DNA from: CAYWOS01 sp964459985
Lineage (GTDB): Bacteria > Bacillota > Clostridia > Christensenellales > Aristaeellaceae
Length of the DNA: 21,972 bases
Direction of reading: 5' to 3'
NCBI GenBank assembly: GCA_964459985.1
Contig: CAYWOS010000040.1
Location: 1 to 21,972 of the forward strand
A program made the position numbers and the translations under genes. The notes beneath the pieces were generated by a model, which ran no database searches, was not told the DNA's origin, and saw only the letters and a program-made list of their open reading frames with translations. Of this stretch, positions 1-8,537 are shown in pieces; the first letter of the stretch is position 1; each line of letters begins with the position of its first letter.

Positions 1-14
1 GAAAAACGTGCAAA

Positions 15-43
15 CCGCAAAAATGAAAGCTTCATTTTTGCGG
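15..43. repeat. Perfect inverted repeat (13-bp arms, 3-nt loop)
   Basis: The arm CCGCAAAAATGAA is followed by a three-base loop (AGC) and its exact reverse complement. It is the outermost of three inverted repeats stacked head to tail downstream of the minus-strand transporter operon. The A-rich and T-rich arm segments would let it act as a terminator-like hairpin in either direction, but no long T-run follows outside the arms. It may be part of a dispersed intergenic repeat. Confidence 0.75.
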
Positions 44-68
44 AGGGTGTCGACTTTGTCGACACCCT
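44..68. repeat. Perfect inverted repeat (11-bp arms, TTT loop)
   Basis: AGGGTGTCGAC, a TTT loop and the exact complement GTCGACACCCT form a perfect hairpin that directly abuts the preceding inverted repeat. The core carries a GTCGAC palindrome in each arm. Its function is not known; it is part of the three-hairpin cluster after the transporter operon. Confidence 0.75.
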
Positions 69-69
69 G

Positions 70-99
70 AACGTCCGCCCCGCAGCCGGGACGGACGTT
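70..99. terminator. Candidate terminator hairpin after the lplC-like gene
   Basis: AACGTCCG pairs with CGGACGTT. Inside them CCCG pairs with CGGG across a G-T pair, giving a 13-pair rod with a four-base loop. It starts 17 nt after the stop codon of the minus-strand permease gene, the usual place for a terminator. On the plus strand it is followed by TTTT, but on the minus strand no U-run follows. It would therefore be a better terminator for transcripts reading rightward. The role is inferred from position and stem strength. Confidence 0.5.
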
Positions 100-116
100 T
101 TCGCGTGATCGAAGAA

Positions 117-1043
117 TTATTCCTTGATCGAGCCGATCATGATGCCGTGGACAAAGTACTTCTGCAGGAAGGGATACACGCACAGCACCGGCACGGTGGC
201 GACCATGACGGCGGCCATTTTCAGGCTTTGCGACGGGATCGCCTTGCCGTCGAGATTGGTCAGGCGCACCGCGCCCCGGCTGTTCATCGACACATTGGAG
301 CTCAAGATCTCATGCAGCAGGTATTGCAGCGTTTTGAGATCGTCGCGGCTGGTGATGAACAGCATGGCGGCGTACCACTCGTTCCAGTAGCCGATCGCCA
401 GATACACGATCATGGTCGCCATGATGGGCTTGGAAATGGGCAGGATAATACGGAAAAACACGGTGAAATCGCCCGCGCCGTCGATCTTGGCGGATTCCTC
501 CAGCGACGCCGGCAGCGCCATGAAGGAGTTGCGCATGATGATCAGATTCCACGTGGCGATGGTGCCGGGAATGAACAGCGAATAGATGGTGTCGATCATG
601 CCGAACTGGCTGATCACCATGTACCACGGGATCAGACCGCCGCTCACCAGCATGGTCAGGTAGACGTAGAACGTCAGCTGCTTGTGATAGGGCAGATACT
701 TTCTGGACAGCGCGTACGCGCCCAGCGACGTGAACAGGAGCGTATTGCACGTGCCAATGACCGTGATGAATACCGTGACCTTGAGCGCGTCGATGAATTT
801 GGCTGACGAGCCGAACAGGTATTGATAGTTATAGAACGTCAGCGTGGTCGGGAAAAACTGATATCCCCTGGCGGCGATCTCCACCTCGTCGGTCAGCGAC
901 GCCATGGCGACCAGATAGAAGGGAATGAAGAACAAAAGCGAAAGCAGCACCATCAGCACGCCGTTGAAAACGCGGAACGGCGCTCTCGCCGCCGTCGGCT
1001 CGATCCAGCGCCTGCGCCGCGAGAAATGATTGTTCCTTACCAT
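117..1043 (-). CDS. Carbohydrate ABC transporter permease, LplC/YtcP type (CUT1)
   Basis: The product is an inner-membrane permease subunit of a CUT1-type oligosaccharide importer, 308 aa, a normal length for the MalG/LplC family. Hydrophobic segments lie near residues 25-48, 86-110, 125-147, 155-172, 205-222 and 275-293. The EAA-loop motif that docks the ATPase is seen at about 182-201 (EESAKIDGAGDFTVFFRIILP region). The C-terminal FLQKYFVHGIMIGSIKE is typical of the LplC/YtcP subgroup. The ATG lies inside the last codons of the upstream permease gene (ATGGTAA, 7-bp overlap) and no good ribosome binding site is visible, so translational coupling is likely. It is the last gene of the operon. 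No ATPase gene accompanies it, so a shared MsmX-like ATPase encoded elsewhere is inferred. The substrate cannot be told from sequence. Confidence 0.93.
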   Translation of the reverse strand: MVRNNHFSRRRRWIEPTAARAPFRVFNGVLMVLLSLLFFIPFYLVAMASLTDEVEIAARGYQFFPTTLTFYNYQYLFGSSAKFIDALKVTVFITVIGTCNTLLFTSLGAYALSRKYLPYHKQLTFYVYLTMLVSGGLIPWYMVISQFGMIDTIYSLFIPGTIATWNLIIMRNSFMALPASLEESAKIDGAGDFTVFFRIILPISKPIMATMIVYLAIGYWNEWYAAMLFITSRDDLKTLQYLLHEILSSNVSMNSRGAVRLTNLDGKAIPSQSLKMAAVMVATVPVLCVYPFLQKYFVHGIMIGSIKE

Positions 1044-1993
1044 ATGCCCATGTCACCTACCTTGTTCGCCAGCTTGTTGGTGCCCACCACCAGCAAAAGG
1101 CTGATGACGCTCTGGAAAATGCCGGCGGCCGTGCCCAGCGAATAGCTGCGCCGTCCCAGACCCACGCGGTAGATATAGTAATCGAGCGTTTCCACCTTGG
1201 AATACAGCGCCGTATTGCTGCCCACCAGCGCGATGAGCTGCTGCTGCGAACCGCTCATCAGCCCGCCGATCTGCATGATGAACATGATGACGATGGTGGG
1301 GAGAATGCAGGGTATGGTGACGCGCGTGACCTGCTGGAAGCGCGTCGCGCCGTCGATCACGGCGGCCTCGTACAATTCGCTGTTGACGTTGGCGATCGAC
1401 GCCAGATACAGGATGGAGGAAAAGCCCACGCCCTTCCAGATATCGGCGAACACGAGGATGCCGCGCCACAGATCGGGGCGGACATACCATTTGGGCGGCG
1501 TCGTGCCTAGTGTGCGCAGCACGGAATTCAGGATGCCGTAGGAGCTGTTGATCAGCGCGTACAGAATGCCGTTGACGATGATCCAGGAGACGAAATGCGG
1601 CAGATAGGAAATGGTTTGCAGCGTGCGCTTGAAGGCGCGGTTGCGCACCTCGGTGAGCAGCAGCGCGAAAATGATGGGCGCGGGAAAGCCGAACACGATC
1701 TTGTACGCGTTGAGCACCAGCGTATTGACGATCAGACGGCTGAACTCGGGCAGTGAAAAAAGCGTTTTGAAGTTTTGCAGCGCGACGAACGGGCTTTTCT
1801 CAAAGCCTTTCCACGGAATATAGTTGTAAAAGGCCATGCGGAGGCCCCACAACGGGTAGTAATTGAAGATCGCAAGGCAGACGATCGTGGGCACGAGCAT
1901 CAGATACAGCATCTTATACTTGCCCAGATTGTAGATCAGCCCGCGTTTTCCCCCGCGCGGCTTCATGCCGGCGGCCTGCGCTTGAGAGGCCAT
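1037..1993 (-). CDS. Carbohydrate ABC transporter permease, LplB type (CUT1)
   Basis: This is the second permease half, 318 aa, matching the LplB/MalF-like subfamily common in Bacillota. The cytoplasmic N-terminus is rich in Lys and Gly, followed by a membrane segment at about 28-47 and five more to about 305. The EAA loop is at about 209-230 (EAAVIDGATRFQQVTRVTIP). A GTG 9 nt upstream (position 2002) would add three residues. I prefer the ATG at 1993, because AAAGGA then sits 10 nt before it, whereas it nearly abuts the GTG. The gene lies 145 bp after the binding-protein gene, beyond a strong intercistronic hairpin. Its last codons overlap the start of the next permease. It is expected to form a heterodimer with that permease and to receive sugar from the upstream binding protein. 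Confidence 0.93.
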   Translation of the reverse strand: MASQAQAAGMKPRGGKRGLIYNLGKYKMLYLMLVPTIVCLAIFNYYPLWGLRMAFYNYIPWKGFEKSPFVALQNFKTLFSLPEFSRLIVNTLVLNAYKIVFGFPAPIIFALLLTEVRNRAFKRTLQTISYLPHFVSWIIVNGILYALINSSYGILNSVLRTLGTTPPKWYVRPDLWRGILVFADIWKGVGFSSILYLASIANVNSELYEAAVIDGATRFQQVTRVTIPCILPTIVIMFIMQIGGLMSGSQQQLIALVGSNTALYSKVETLDYYIYRVGLGRRSYSLGTAAGIFQSVISLLLVVGTNKLANKVGDMGIW

Positions 1994-2052
1994 ACTCCTC
2001 ACATCCTTTTCACATGGAATCGTCGCGCGGCTTCGGAATCATGGTGCGAAGA

Positions 2053-2093
2053 GGCCTGCATGGCGCGTGGAAACGCCGTGCGCCATGCAGGCC
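2053..2093 (-). promoter_or_regulatory. Strong intercistronic hairpin between binding-protein and permease genes
   Basis: GGCCTGCATGGCGC and its exact reverse complement form a 14-bp GC-rich stem with a 13-nt loop, in the 145-bp gap after the binding-protein stop codon. No U-run follows on the minus strand, so it is not an intrinsic terminator of the classic kind. In other solute-binding-protein operons such hairpins protect the upstream mRNA or reduce read-through, so that binding protein exceeds permease. That role here is inferred. Confidence 0.7.
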
Positions 2094-2138
2094 GTTGTTC
2101 GTTATGCCGTCGGGCATTCGCCCCGTCCGTTCATCGGA

Positions 2139-3608
2139 TTACTTGGCGGCCGCCCAGGCCTCGTACTGCTCGGTATAGGCGTCCACAAGCTCCTGGCCGC
2201 CGGTCTGATACCACTGCTCCACGATGCCGTCGAAATCGTCCACTTCGCCCAGACCCACCGTGATGTTGAACAGGTACTCGTACAGATCGATGGGATTGTA
2301 CATGCCCAGCTCGCTGCCGTCGGGGGTGAAGCCTTCCAGACCGGTCAGAATGGGCGTGGTCGTGTTGAACGCTTCGTTCAGGCCGTTATGCACGCCGGCC
2401 GATTCGGGATTGGTGTTGGCCGAGGGCTTCAGTACGTCCAGGAACTCCCAGCTGAGCGGGCGCAGCACCTGGCTGTAGAGGCAGTTGGTGCTGTCGATGC
2501 CTTCGGGATACACCCAGTCCGCGCCCTGATCGACCCAGTGGACGCCTTCGATGCCGTTCATAGCGGTCTCGTAGAAATCCTGATCGGCGATCATCTTGTC
2601 GAAATACTGGACAACCGCTTCGGGATGCTCGGACAGCGTGGTCAGCCAGACGACGCGGCCGACGCCGTAGCCCATGGGATAGTAGCACACGCCGTCGTCC
2701 GCCTTGATCGGAGGAATGAAGGCGGCCTGACCGTCGGGATTGTTGGCGCGGAAGGCGCTCCAGACCCAATCCAGCGCGCGGTGCGGATCGCAGAAGTAGA
2801 TGGCGACGCGGCCCTGCGCCCACAGCGAGGACTGGCTGTCGTCATTGCCCGCCAGCCATTCGGGATCGAGCCAGCCGTTGTCGACCCACTTGCGGTACAT
2901 GGCGATCATGTTCTTGTATTCGGGCTGGGTCATCGAGGGGACGACCTTGCCGTCGCGCAGCACCCACTCGGTCTGCTGCGAGGCGTTGCCGGAAACGGCG
3001 CCCTGCAGGAAGGGATCGGAGAACCACGGCAAGCCGGTGGCGACCATCATGTCGGGATACTTCTCGTGGAAGACCGCCATGACGTTCTCAAGCTCGGCGA
3101 TGGTGGTGGGCATTTCAAGATCGCACGCCTCGAGCATATCGGTGCGGATGACGGCGCCCTGCCAGATCCACTGGTAGTAGTCCGGAATGCACCAGATATT
3201 GCCGTTGCTGTCGGTGCAGGGAATCCACGCGGCATCGGGGATTTTGTCCAGAAGATTCTTGCCGTATTCCTCGAGCAGTTCGTTGAGCGGCATGACCAGC
3301 CCGCTGCCGTCGGTCAGGTAAGTTTTGGCGTCGCCGATGTTCATGCTGACGGCGTCGATCTGCTTGTCGGTGATCATGACGTTGAACTTCTCAAGCGAGC
3401 CGTCGGTCGGGGTGATGATCCAGTCGAGGTCGATATCAAGACCGTCCTCCTTCATCATCTCCTCCAGCTTCTCTTCCACCATTTTGGTGTCTTCCGCCGT
3501 AGAGGTGTTGCCCCAGGGGGTGAAGATCACCGCGGTTTCCGCCAGCGCGCTCATCGGCACGGCGAAGACCATCAGGGCTGCCAGGACATACGCCAGAGTC
3601 TTTTTCAT
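2139..3608 (-). CDS. Extracellular solute-binding protein of CUT1 sugar transporter (YtcQ/LplA-like)
   Basis: The product is a 489-aa family 1 extracellular solute-binding protein, the expected length for the YtcQ/LplA group paired with LplB/LplC permeases. The signal peptide is residues 1-23 (Lys-Lys start, hydrophobic core, cleavage after ALA before ETAVIFTP). There is no lipobox cysteine, so it looks secreted rather than lipid-anchored. The mature protein is rich in Trp and acidic residues, as sugar-binding proteins of this group often are. The start is well set by AAAGGAG 7 nt upstream of the ATG. It is the first gene of the operon, transcribed from a consensus promoter about 120 bp upstream. 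The ligand is probably an oligosaccharide by family; the exact sugar is unknown. Confidence 0.92.
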   Translation of the reverse strand: MKKTLAYVLAALMVFAVPMSALAETAVIFTPWGNTSTAEDTKMVEEKLEEMMKEDGLDIDLDWIITPTDGSLEKFNVMITDKQIDAVSMNIGDAKTYLTDGSGLVMPLNELLEEYGKNLLDKIPDAAWIPCTDSNGNIWCIPDYYQWIWQGAVIRTDMLEACDLEMPTTIAELENVMAVFHEKYPDMMVATGLPWFSDPFLQGAVSGNASQQTEWVLRDGKVVPSMTQPEYKNMIAMYRKWVDNGWLDPEWLAGNDDSQSSLWAQGRVAIYFCDPHRALDWVWSAFRANNPDGQAAFIPPIKADDGVCYYPMGYGVGRVVWLTTLSEHPEAVVQYFDKMIADQDFYETAMNGIEGVHWVDQGADWVYPEGIDSTNCLYSQVLRPLSWEFLDVLKPSANTNPESAGVHNGLNEAFNTTTPILTGLEGFTPDGSELGMYNPIDLYEYLFNITVGLGEVDDFDGIVEQWYQTGGQELVDAYTEQYEAWAAAK

Positions 3609-3656
3609 GGGGTTCTCCTTTCATGGTTCGCGTTTTTTCGATGGAACCCGGGATGT

Positions 3657-3666
3657 TAAACGTTTA
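3657..3666. promoter_or_regulatory. Palindromic operator TAAACGTTTA (LacI-type), leader copy
   Basis: TAAACGTTTA is a perfect 10-bp palindrome with the central CG typical of LacI/CcpA-family operators. It lies in the 5' leader of the CUT1 operon, downstream of the promoter at 3725-3753, so a bound repressor could block elongation. Single TAAACG half-sites also occur at 3673-3678 and 3704-3709. The match to a second copy at 3849-3858 extends to 14 identical bases (ATGTTAAACGTTTA) when one copy is inverted. No LacI-family gene is in the window. Confidence 0.6.
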
Positions 3667-3724
3667 GTCTGGTAAACGAACCCAATGTTGCCCTGAAACC
3701 AGATAAACGCCCCCGTATGCGTCT

Positions 3725-3753
3725 ATTATAGGCGGCCTCCGCGCCTTTGTCAA
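3725..3753 (-). promoter_or_regulatory. Consensus sigma-A promoter of the CUT1 operon
   Basis: On the minus strand TTGACA (3753-3748) is followed by a 17-bp spacer and TATAAT (3730-3725), a perfect match to the housekeeping consensus. Transcription would start near 3718, giving a leader of about 110 nt that contains the TAAACGTTTA palindrome. A promoter this strong suggests control mainly by repression. Confidence 0.85.
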
Positions 3754-3848
3754 GAGTCCGAACCATCAATATCGGAAAAATTCAGCTTGTTTTTGACATC
3801 CTTCGCAATCGGCTTTCGTTGCCCTTTGCGTTCGGCAATCACGCGGCG

Positions 3849-3858
3849 TAAACGTTTA
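3849..3858. promoter_or_regulatory. Palindromic operator TAAACGTTTA, upstream copy
   Basis: This is the second exact copy of TAAACGTTTA, with centre-to-centre distance 192 bp from the leader copy. It lies upstream of both the CUT1 promoter and the divergent response-regulator promoter. The two sites could cooperate through looping, or this one could serve the divergent gene. It is seen directly; its function is inferred from family knowledge of LacI operators. Confidence 0.55.
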
Positions 3859-3922
3859 ACATCATTTGCCAGTCCCGTCCGGCCGTCAAAGCACGGCGGA
3901 GTGCGCCAGCGCGGAAAACGCC

Positions 3923-4013
3923 ACGGCAGGCGCGACGCCCGGCTCGACACGCACAAATCACGCCATACGGCAGGCGCGTGTCGGTGACGCGGCAACGGCA
4001 TACGGCAGGCGCG
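3923..4013 (+). repeat. Three dispersed copies of ACGGCAGGCGCG
   Basis: The 12-mer ACGGCAGGCGCG occurs at 3923-3934, 3967-3978 and 4002-4013. The last two are part of a longer 16-base identity, CATACGGCAGGCGCGT, 35 bp apart. They lie in the roughly 600-bp gene-free divergent region before the response-regulator gene, just upstream of the 20-bp tandem array. They may be regulator sites or degenerate repeat expansion. Confidence 0.5.
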
Positions 4014-4046
4014 TCAGTCCTGCGCGCGGTACGGCGCGTCGCGCGC

Positions 4047-4160
4047 TCAAACGCCCGCGCGCCTTGACAAACACCCGCGCGCCTTGACAAACGCCCGCGC
4101 GCCTTGACAAACGCCCGCGCGCCTTGACAAACGTCCGCGCGCCTTGACAAACGCCCGCTT
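4047..4160 (+). repeat. Tandem array of 20-bp units, each carrying a TTGACA box
   Basis: Five consecutive 20-bp units of the form gccTTGACAaacgcccgcgc run from 4061 to 4160, preceded by a partial unit from 4047. Units differ by one or two bases. TTGACA occurs at 4064, 4084, 4104, 4124 and 4144. Only the last has a -10 box at the right spacing, so the array looks like serial duplication of a promoter's -35 region. A period of 20 bp keeps every unit on roughly the same DNA face. There are no unique spacers, so it is not a CRISPR array. Confidence 0.9.
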
Positions 4161-4172
4161 TGCGCCTATATT
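4144..4172 (+). promoter_or_regulatory. Promoter of the YesN-type response-regulator gene
   Basis: The last TTGACA of the tandem array (4144-4149) is followed by a 17-bp spacer and TATATT (4167-4172), one base from the consensus -10. Transcription would start near 4179, about 30 nt before the GTG start codon. AGGGAG at 4197-4202 is the ribosome binding site. Confidence 0.75.
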
Positions 4173-4209
4173 GTAGAAGACGGCGCAACGACGCATAGGG
4201 AGTGATTCC

Positions 4210-5790
<1,581 letters not shown>

Positions 5791-5975
5791 TCTGCCGCCG
5801 GAAAAGAAACGCGGCGTCACCTTGCCGCCGCGCCCGCACATGCGACAAGTTTTTACCCGCCTGCCGCGCCGAGGTGCTGTGTGTCACCTTGCGCGCGCCC
5901 GCGCCGCGCGCCCGCGCGAAAACCGCGCAGCGATGCAATCGTCGCCGCGCGGCTTCACTTTACCGCCGCGCCCGC
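5791..5975. other. Convergent intergenic region with three near-copies of a GC-rich motif
   Basis: Between the converging response-regulator and binding-protein genes, a motif of the form TCACCTTGCCGCCGCGCCCGC appears near 5817-5836, with divergent versions near 5884-5902 and 5954-5975. The last one reaches the stop codon of the minus-strand gene. A short hairpin (GCGGC/GCCGC) overlaps the first copy. I see no intrinsic terminator with a U-run for either gene. Confidence 0.4.
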
Positions 5976-6950
5976 TTAATACTCGCGTGCGTCGATCATT
6001 TCACGCGTGATGGTTCGCGCGTCAAACGAGGTTTCTTCGACAAACGTGAGCTTGGGCGGCGAAGCGCCCGCCTCCAATTTTTCGATGATCGCCCACACGC
6101 GCGGGCCGTGGAGCGGATTGCATTCGACATTGAAGCTGATCTCGCCCTTGAGCGTCATTTCCAGCGCGGCGCGGTTGGCGTCGAAGGAAAGGATGGTCAC
6201 GTCCTCGCCCGGACGCAGACCCGCCTTTTTGAGCGCGTTGATCGCGCCGTACGCCATGTTGTCGTTTTCGGCGTACACCACGTCGAACATGAGCCCCTCC
6301 GCGAGCAGCGTTTCCATGATTTCCTGCCCCTTCGCCTGCGTGAAATCGCAGCTTTCGCGCGCGACGAGCGTCCAGTCCGGGTGCGTTTCCATCGCCTTGT
6401 CCAGCTCCCGCGTGCGCCCGATCTGCGCGGACGAGCCGATATTGCCCTGTAAATGCACGATGCGGAGCGGCCGATTGCCGAACCGCGCGTCCAGCCATTC
6501 GGCGGCGGTCTTGCCCTCCTTGTAGAAATCGGAACCGACCCAGCAGGTGAACAGGCTTTCGTCCTCGACCTCGATCATGCGGTCGACCACGATCACGGGA
6601 ATGCCCACCGCCTTCGCCTCGGCAAGAATGGTGTCCCAGCCCGTCTCGCGGGTAGGCGCGAGCACGATGTAATCGACCTCCTGCTGGATAAAGTTGCGGA
6701 TGGCGGTGATCTGCCGCTCCTGCTTTTGCTGCGCGTCGTCAAAGATCAGCCGGCAGCCGTTCGCCTCCGAAAGCGCCGCCTGCATGCTGTTGGTATTGGC
6801 GATGCGCCAGTCGCTTTCGGCGCCCACCTGCGAAAACCCCACGACGATCCAATCGGCGTCGTCCGGATCTGCGCCCGCGTCGCGCGAGCAGCCGCACAGC
6901 GCAAGCGCGGCGATCAGCACCGTCAACATCGTCGGCAGCCAACGTTTCAT
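5976..6950 (-). CDS. YtfQ-like sugar-binding lipoprotein, probable sensor subunit of the kinase
   Basis: The product is a 324-aa periplasmic-binding-protein type 1 (RbsB/YtfQ) family protein. I place the start at 6950, not at an upstream ATG at 7007, because an AGGGGG site lies 8 nt before it. MKRW there also begins a clean signal sequence with a lipobox-like LCGC (cysteine 21). The mature region shows GFSQVGAESDWR, QQKQERQI, APTRETGWD and VVDRMIE blocks that closely match E. coli YtfQ, the galactofuranose-binding protein. It starts 1 nt after the kinase stop codon (TAG-G-ATG), so the two genes are translationally coupled and expressed together. There are no permease genes in this operon, so a sensory role with the kinase, like XylFII with LytS, is more likely than transport. 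It could also feed the neighbouring transporter. Confidence 0.85.
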   Translation of the reverse strand: MKRWLPTMLTVLIAALALCGCSRDAGADPDDADWIVVGFSQVGAESDWRIANTNSMQAALSEANGCRLIFDDAQQKQERQITAIRNFIQQEVDYIVLAPTRETGWDTILAEAKAVGIPVIVVDRMIEVEDESLFTCWVGSDFYKEGKTAAEWLDARFGNRPLRIVHLQGNIGSSAQIGRTRELDKAMETHPDWTLVARESCDFTQAKGQEIMETLLAEGLMFDVVYAENDNMAYGAINALKKAGLRPGEDVTILSFDANRAALEMTLKGEISFNVECNPLHGPRVWAIIEKLEAGASPPKLTFVEETSFDARTITREMIDAREY

Positions 6951-6951
6951 C

Positions 6952-8448
6952 CTATCGTCCCCCTTCCGCCGCCTCGTTCCGGGGCGTGTTTTTTCCGTCG
7001 CCGTCAAGCGGCGGCATGTCCCTGGGCAGCAGGATTGAAACGGTCGAGCCGACGCCCTGCTCGCTCTCGAACGTCAGCCCGTACCTGTCGCCGCAGTACA
7101 GCCGGACGCGCTTGTGCACGTTCACCAGCCCGAGCCCCGTATGATTGTCCTCGTACACGCCCGAGCGCAGCTTTTGCAGCAGCGCCTCGCTGATGCCCGC
7201 GCCGTTGTCCGTCACGCTGATCAGGATATCGCCGTCGCGCTCGCGCCCGATTACGCCGATCTTGCCCATCGCGCGCTTGGATTTGATGCCGTGATACAGC
7301 GCGTTTTCGACGAGCGGCTGCAGGATCAGCTTGGGCACAAGGCAGTCGAGCAGTTCTTCGGGGATATCCATTTCATAGGTGAACCGGTCGCTGTACCGGA
7401 TCTGCTGGATCTCCAGATAGCTGCGCACATGCTCGCGCTCCTCGCGCAGCGTAATGATATCCTTGCCCTTGCTGAGCGAGTTCCTGAAAAACACCGACAG
7501 CATGGTCACCATCGTCACCACGTCCTCGTTGCGGCGCATTTCGGCAAGAATGGCGATGGAATCCAGCGTATTATACAGGAAATGCGGGTTGATCTGCGCC
7601 TGAAGCAGCTCCAGCTCGGCGCGGTGCAGGTATTGCTGATCGCGCTTTTGCTTTTCCATCAGCGCGTTGATGCGCTCCGCCATGCCGATAAAGCCGGCGT
7701 CGAGCGTCTGCAGCTCGGCGATATCGGTCTCAAGCGGCGCGCTGCTGAAAACGCCCTCGCCGAAACGCCGCGTCTTGAGCGCAAGCTCGCTGATGGGCGC
7801 GGTGATGCGCCGCGCCAGCCGCACCGAATAGGACAGCATCAGCGCCGTGAGCGCGATCACGCCCGAGACGACCAGCAGGATGGCGAGCGAGGTCTGCCCG
7901 CTCAATTCCTTTTGCAGCCGCGCCAGCTCGCGCACCTCGTCGTCCAGATACTCGTGCATATACGTCTCGATCAGCACCGTCAGCCCGGTCTCGCCGCGAA
8001 TATTGCGTTCGAGCAGCTCCATGCGGTCGTCGTAGCGTTCGGACGCCGCGATCTCGTACATGTACGCGCGCAGGTTTTCGCACATGTTGAGCATGCTTTT
8101 GATGCGCCATCGGTTGTCGCGCAGCGTGGTCGTGACCTCCAGCCGGTGCAGCACGCCCACGGCGTCGTCCAGCTCGCTCATCGGCAGTTCCCGCGCGCTC
8201 TGATCGCTGCGCGGCCTGATGACGTGCACGTACATTTTCAGGTCGATCGTATCCTTGAATTCCTTATTGAAATCGGCGGCGGTATTGGCGTTGGTGAGCG
8301 CCGCGCTGTATCGGCCGTTGACGCTGATCAGCAGCGCGAGCAGCGCGACGATAATGGCGATCATGAAACCGATCATCGTCAACAGCAATCTGGATATCCG
8401 GCTGCCCACGCCGGTTTTGCCGAAACCGCGCCGGGTTTTCATCAGCAT
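6952..8448 (-). CDS. LytS/YesM-type sensor histidine kinase
   Basis: This 498-aa membrane sensor kinase has membrane segment 1 at about 20-43, an extracytoplasmic sensor region at about 44-187, membrane segment 2 at about 188-208 and a HAMP-like segment to about 262. The His_kinase domain has the phospho-accepting histidine H289 in QAQINPHFLYNTLDS. The C-terminal ATPase domain has N382 (LVENALYHGI), DNGAGI at 414-419 and HTGLGLVNVHKR at 436-447. The ATG at 8448 has GGGGG 9 nt upstream. It heads a two-gene operon with the YtfQ-like lipoprotein. Its modest sensor domain would suit contact with a ligand-loaded binding protein. The cognate regulator is inferred to be the convergent YesN protein at 4210-5790. 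Confidence 0.93.
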   Translation of the reverse strand: MLMKTRRGFGKTGVGSRISRLLLTMIGFMIAIIVALLALLISVNGRYSAALTNANTAADFNKEFKDTIDLKMYVHVIRPRSDQSARELPMSELDDAVGVLHRLEVTTTLRDNRWRIKSMLNMCENLRAYMYEIAASERYDDRMELLERNIRGETGLTVLIETYMHEYLDDEVRELARLQKELSGQTSLAILLVVSGVIALTALMLSYSVRLARRITAPISELALKTRRFGEGVFSSAPLETDIAELQTLDAGFIGMAERINALMEKQKRDQQYLHRAELELLQAQINPHFLYNTLDSIAILAEMRRNEDVVTMVTMLSVFFRNSLSKGKDIITLREEREHVRSYLEIQQIRYSDRFTYEMDIPEELLDCLVPKLILQPLVENALYHGIKSKRAMGKIGVIGRERDGDILISVTDNGAGISEALLQKLRSGVYEDNHTGLGLVNVHKRVRLYCGDRYGLTFESEQGVGSTVSILLPRDMPPLDGDGKNTPRNEAAEGGR

Positions 8449-8515
8449 GTACAGGCACCCCCGATGGATTGATCCGCGTCCGCGCGCCCGCCGGCCCGCA
8501 AAACCTGTCGTTTTC

Positions 8516-8537
8516 CGGAATATTGTATCACATTCCG
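8516..8537. promoter_or_regulatory. Dyad CGGAAT-N10-ATTCCG overlapping the kinase promoter -10
   Basis: The two 6-bp arms are perfect inverted repeats separated by 10 bp, and the extended -10 element of the kinase operon promoter lies between and inside them. A dimeric regulator bound here would cover the -10 box. No regulator can be assigned from the window. Confidence 0.5.

Noticed and set aside
2067..3659. Long plus-strand open reading frame antisense to the CUT1 binding-protein gene
   Set aside because: It is a shadow of a well-supported gene with signal peptide, ribosome binding site and promoter. Its translation is His/Asp/Val/Arg-rich with no domain, as expected for an antisense reading in GC-rich DNA.
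4061..4160. CRISPR-like tandem repeat
   Set aside because: Units are directly contiguous 20-mers with no unique spacers, and the terminal unit forms part of a promoter.
7114..8472. Long plus-strand open reading frame antisense to the sensor kinase
   Set aside because: The translation is dominated by His, Gln, Arg and Asp, typical of antisense readings in GC-rich DNA, and it lacks a ribosome binding site. The minus-strand kinase has every expected motif.
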